From Eubacteriales bacterium (GTDB lineage Bacteria; Bacillota; Clostridia; Oscillospirales; CAG-272): 7,274 nt of DNA. Both the position numbers and the translations under genes were made by a program. The notes beneath the pieces were generated by a model that saw nothing but the letters and a program-made list of their open reading frames with translations, searched no databases and was not told the origin of the DNA. The stretch lies in assembly GCA_028709565.1 (NCBI GenBank), contig JAQVWU010000139.1, positions 1 through 7,274 of the forward strand, given 5' to 3'. Shown here one piece after another: positions 5,764 to 7,274 of this stretch (the first letter of the stretch is position 1; every line of letters begins with the position of its first letter).

Positions 5764-6810
5764 ATGGAGGCGGATACCATAACAATTTTAATGGCTGTAA
5801 TGATATTCGGCGTTTTAATATTTATTCATGAATTCGGACATTATATCTGCGCCCGCCTGTTCGGTGTATCCATATATGAGTTTGCCATCGGTATGGGACC
5901 GAAGATTCTGAAATGGACCTCAAAAAAAACCGGAATTAAATATACCATCCGCGCGCTGCCTATAGGCGGTTTTGTCAGCATGGTAGGCGAAGATGAAGAA
6001 GCTGACGTGCCCGGTTCACTGAACAGAAAACCGGTATGGCAGCGGCTTATCATTACATCGGCGGGATCGGTGATGAATCTGCTGCTCGGTATATTGCTGA
6101 TGTTTATTATGGTCTTGACATCGGTTTCTCTGGGCGGAACCACGGTTGCGCGATTGCGGGATGACGGAAATTCACCGGCTGAACTGTCCGGACTCAAAAC
6201 CGGTGATACGATATTGAAGATAGGTGACACCCGGGTTCATACGGCGGTGGAGCTTGTGTATGAGGTGATGCGCAACGGCATTGAACCCCTCGATGTGACG
6301 GTGGAACGCGAAGGCAAAAAGGTTATACTGCCCGAGGTCGAATTCGACACGGCGACCGAGGGCGGAATAGTTTTCGGCAGCATCGATTTTCTTGTCAACG
6401 CTGAGCCGAAAACCTTCGGGACGGTGCTCAAACACACCTTTTACCAGTCGCTCTCTTCAATCAAGATGATATGGCAGTCGCTCTTTGACCTGATTTCCGG
6501 ACGGTACGGCATCGAACAGGTTTCCGGACCGGTAGGAGTAACACAGGCGATAGGCGAAGCGGCTACCGTAGGAACCTCTTCGTTATTGTATCTCTGTACG
6601 CTGATTGCGATGAATCTGGCTGTCTTCAACCTGCTGCCGCTGCCTGCCCTTGACGGCGGGCGCATAGCGTTCCTGCTGGTGGAACTGATAAGAGGCAAAC
6701 CGATAAAACGCGAATACGAAGGTTATGTGCATTTTGCGGGCATTGTGATTTTATTGTTGTTTATGATTTTTGTGACATATAAAGACCTGCTGAAACTGAT
6801 TTCAAATTAA
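5764..6810 (+). CDS. rseP: RIP metalloprotease RseP/RasP family (site-2 protease)
   Basis: This is a zinc-dependent intramembrane protease that cuts membrane-embedded substrates, typically anti-sigma factors and leftover signal peptides. The 348-residue product has the active-site HEFGH motif (22-26) in the first membrane helix, the conserved LPIGGFVSMVGE loop (65-76), a second helix after RLIITSAGSVMN (94-105), and one PDZ domain (about 125-195, with SPAELSGLKTGD). The third zinc-ligand region NLLPLPALDGGR (289-300, Asp297) is followed by a last helix near 322-340. One PDZ domain is the Gram-positive form; E. coli RseP has two. The start is uncertain: ATG 5764 has no upstream ribosome binding site, while a GGAGG (5766-5770) lies just inside it. 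Other in-frame possibilities are an unusual ATA at 5779 or ATG 5791. The substrate is not identifiable from this window. Confidence 0.95.
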   Translation: MEADTITILMAVMIFGVLIFIHEFGHYICARLFGVSIYEFAIGMGPKILKWTSKKTGIKYTIRALPIGGFVSMVGEDEEADVPGSLNRKPVWQRLIITSAGSVMNLLLGILLMFIMVLTSVSLGGTTVARLRDDGNSPAELSGLKTGDTILKIGDTRVHTAVELVYEVMRNGIEPLDVTVEREGKKVILPEVEFDTATEGGIVFGSIDFLVNAEPKTFGTVLKHTFYQSLSSIKMIWQSLFDLISGRYGIEQVSGPVGVTQAIGEAATVGTSSLLYLCTLIAMNLAVFNLLPLPALDGGRIAFLLVELIRGKPIKREYEGYVHFAGIVILLLFMIFVTYKDLLKLISN

Positions 6811-6858
6811 ATAACACTAAATAAAAATCGCCAAACGGATACGGGATAGGAATGAGTT

Positions 6859-7274
6859 ATGGATTATAATAAAATCAGGCGCAAAACGCGCCGCATTGCC
6901 GTAGGCAATCTGTTCATCGGAGGGGACGCGCCGGTAACGGTGCAGTCGATGACCAACACCGATACCCACGATTTTGATGCGACCTACGCGCAGGTGCGCG
7001 TGCTGGAAACGGCGGGCTGCGATATTGTGCGGCTCGCCGTCCCCGATATAAAAGCGGTCTCCACAATTTACCGTTTAAAAGAGAAGGGTGTGGGGGCTCC
7101 GCTGGTTGCGGACATCCATTTCGATTACAGAATTGCCCTCGAGTGCGCCGCGGCCGGTATAGATAAAATCCGTATAAACCCCGGCAATATCGGCTCCGCG
7201 GACAGGATAAAGGCGGTGGTTGACGCCTGCCGCCGCCGGGGCATACCGATACGCGTCGGAGTAAACAGCGGTTC
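6859..7274 (+). CDS. ispG: 4-hydroxy-3-methylbut-2-enyl diphosphate synthase, N-terminal part (3' end outside window)
   Basis: IspG (GcpE) is the iron-sulfur enzyme that reductively opens the cyclic diphosphate MEcPP to HMBPP, the penultimate step of the MEP pathway. Only the first 138 codons are present and the frame is still open at the window end. The TIM-barrel domain motifs are clear: VQSMTNTDT (29-37), DIVRLAVPD (56-64), PLVADIHFDYRIAL (82-95), DKIRINPGNIGS (103-114) and IPIRVGVNSGS at the edge. The cysteines that hold the [4Fe-4S] cluster lie in the missing C-terminal part and cannot be checked. The ATG at 6859 has an AGGA site at 6848-6851, seven bases upstream. It follows rseP by 48 bp with no terminator and shares the pathway with dxr two genes earlier. 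Confidence 0.97.
   Translation, partial: MDYNKIRRKTRRIAVGNLFIGGDAPVTVQSMTNTDTHDFDATYAQVRVLETAGCDIVRLAVPDIKAVSTIYRLKEKGVGAPLVADIHFDYRIALECAAAGIDKIRINPGNIGSADRIKAVVDACRRRGIPIRVGVNSG

Overview
This window is a core housekeeping segment from a bacterium, most likely a moderate-GC Firmicute of the class Clostridia. That rests on the gene order rpsB-tsf-pyrH-frr-uppS-cdsA-dxr-rseP-ispG, which is typical of Firmicutes, on strong GGAGG-type ribosome binding sites, on a U-tract intrinsic terminator, and on clostridial-looking protein variants such as the HRES motif of DXR. Genus or species cannot be read from the sequence. All genes are on the + strand, and no mobile element, CRISPR array, tRNA or rRNA gene was seen.

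Layout. Positions 1-260 hold the 3' end of rpsB (ribosomal protein S2), followed by tsf (elongation factor Ts). An intrinsic terminator at 1251-1287 closes this first unit. A good sigma-A-type promoter at 1323-1351 then starts a second unit: pyrH (UMP kinase), frr (ribosome recycling factor), uppS (undecaprenyl diphosphate synthase), cdsA (CDP-diglyceride synthase), dxr (DXP reductoisomerase), rseP (site-2 intramembrane protease) and the 5' part of ispG, which runs off the window. The 125-bp frr-uppS gap is the only odd intergenic region: it holds a degenerate ATGA-rich direct repeat and a possible internal promoter with a perfect TATAAT.

How the genes fit together. rpsB, tsf and frr serve translation. 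pyrH makes UDP, feeding RNA and nucleotide-sugar synthesis. dxr and ispG are two steps of the MEP isoprenoid pathway, and uppS uses its products to build the C55 lipid carrier for cell-wall synthesis. cdsA makes CDP-diacylglycerol for phospholipids, and rseP is a membrane protease. The unit therefore links translation, envelope lipid supply and membrane proteolysis.

No undescribed system is evident. The points worth a second look are small: a probable CTG start codon for dxr, an ambiguous rseP start, the ATGA repeat before uppS, several substitutions in the nucleotide-site motifs of PyrH, and one in the RTxGE loop of UppS.
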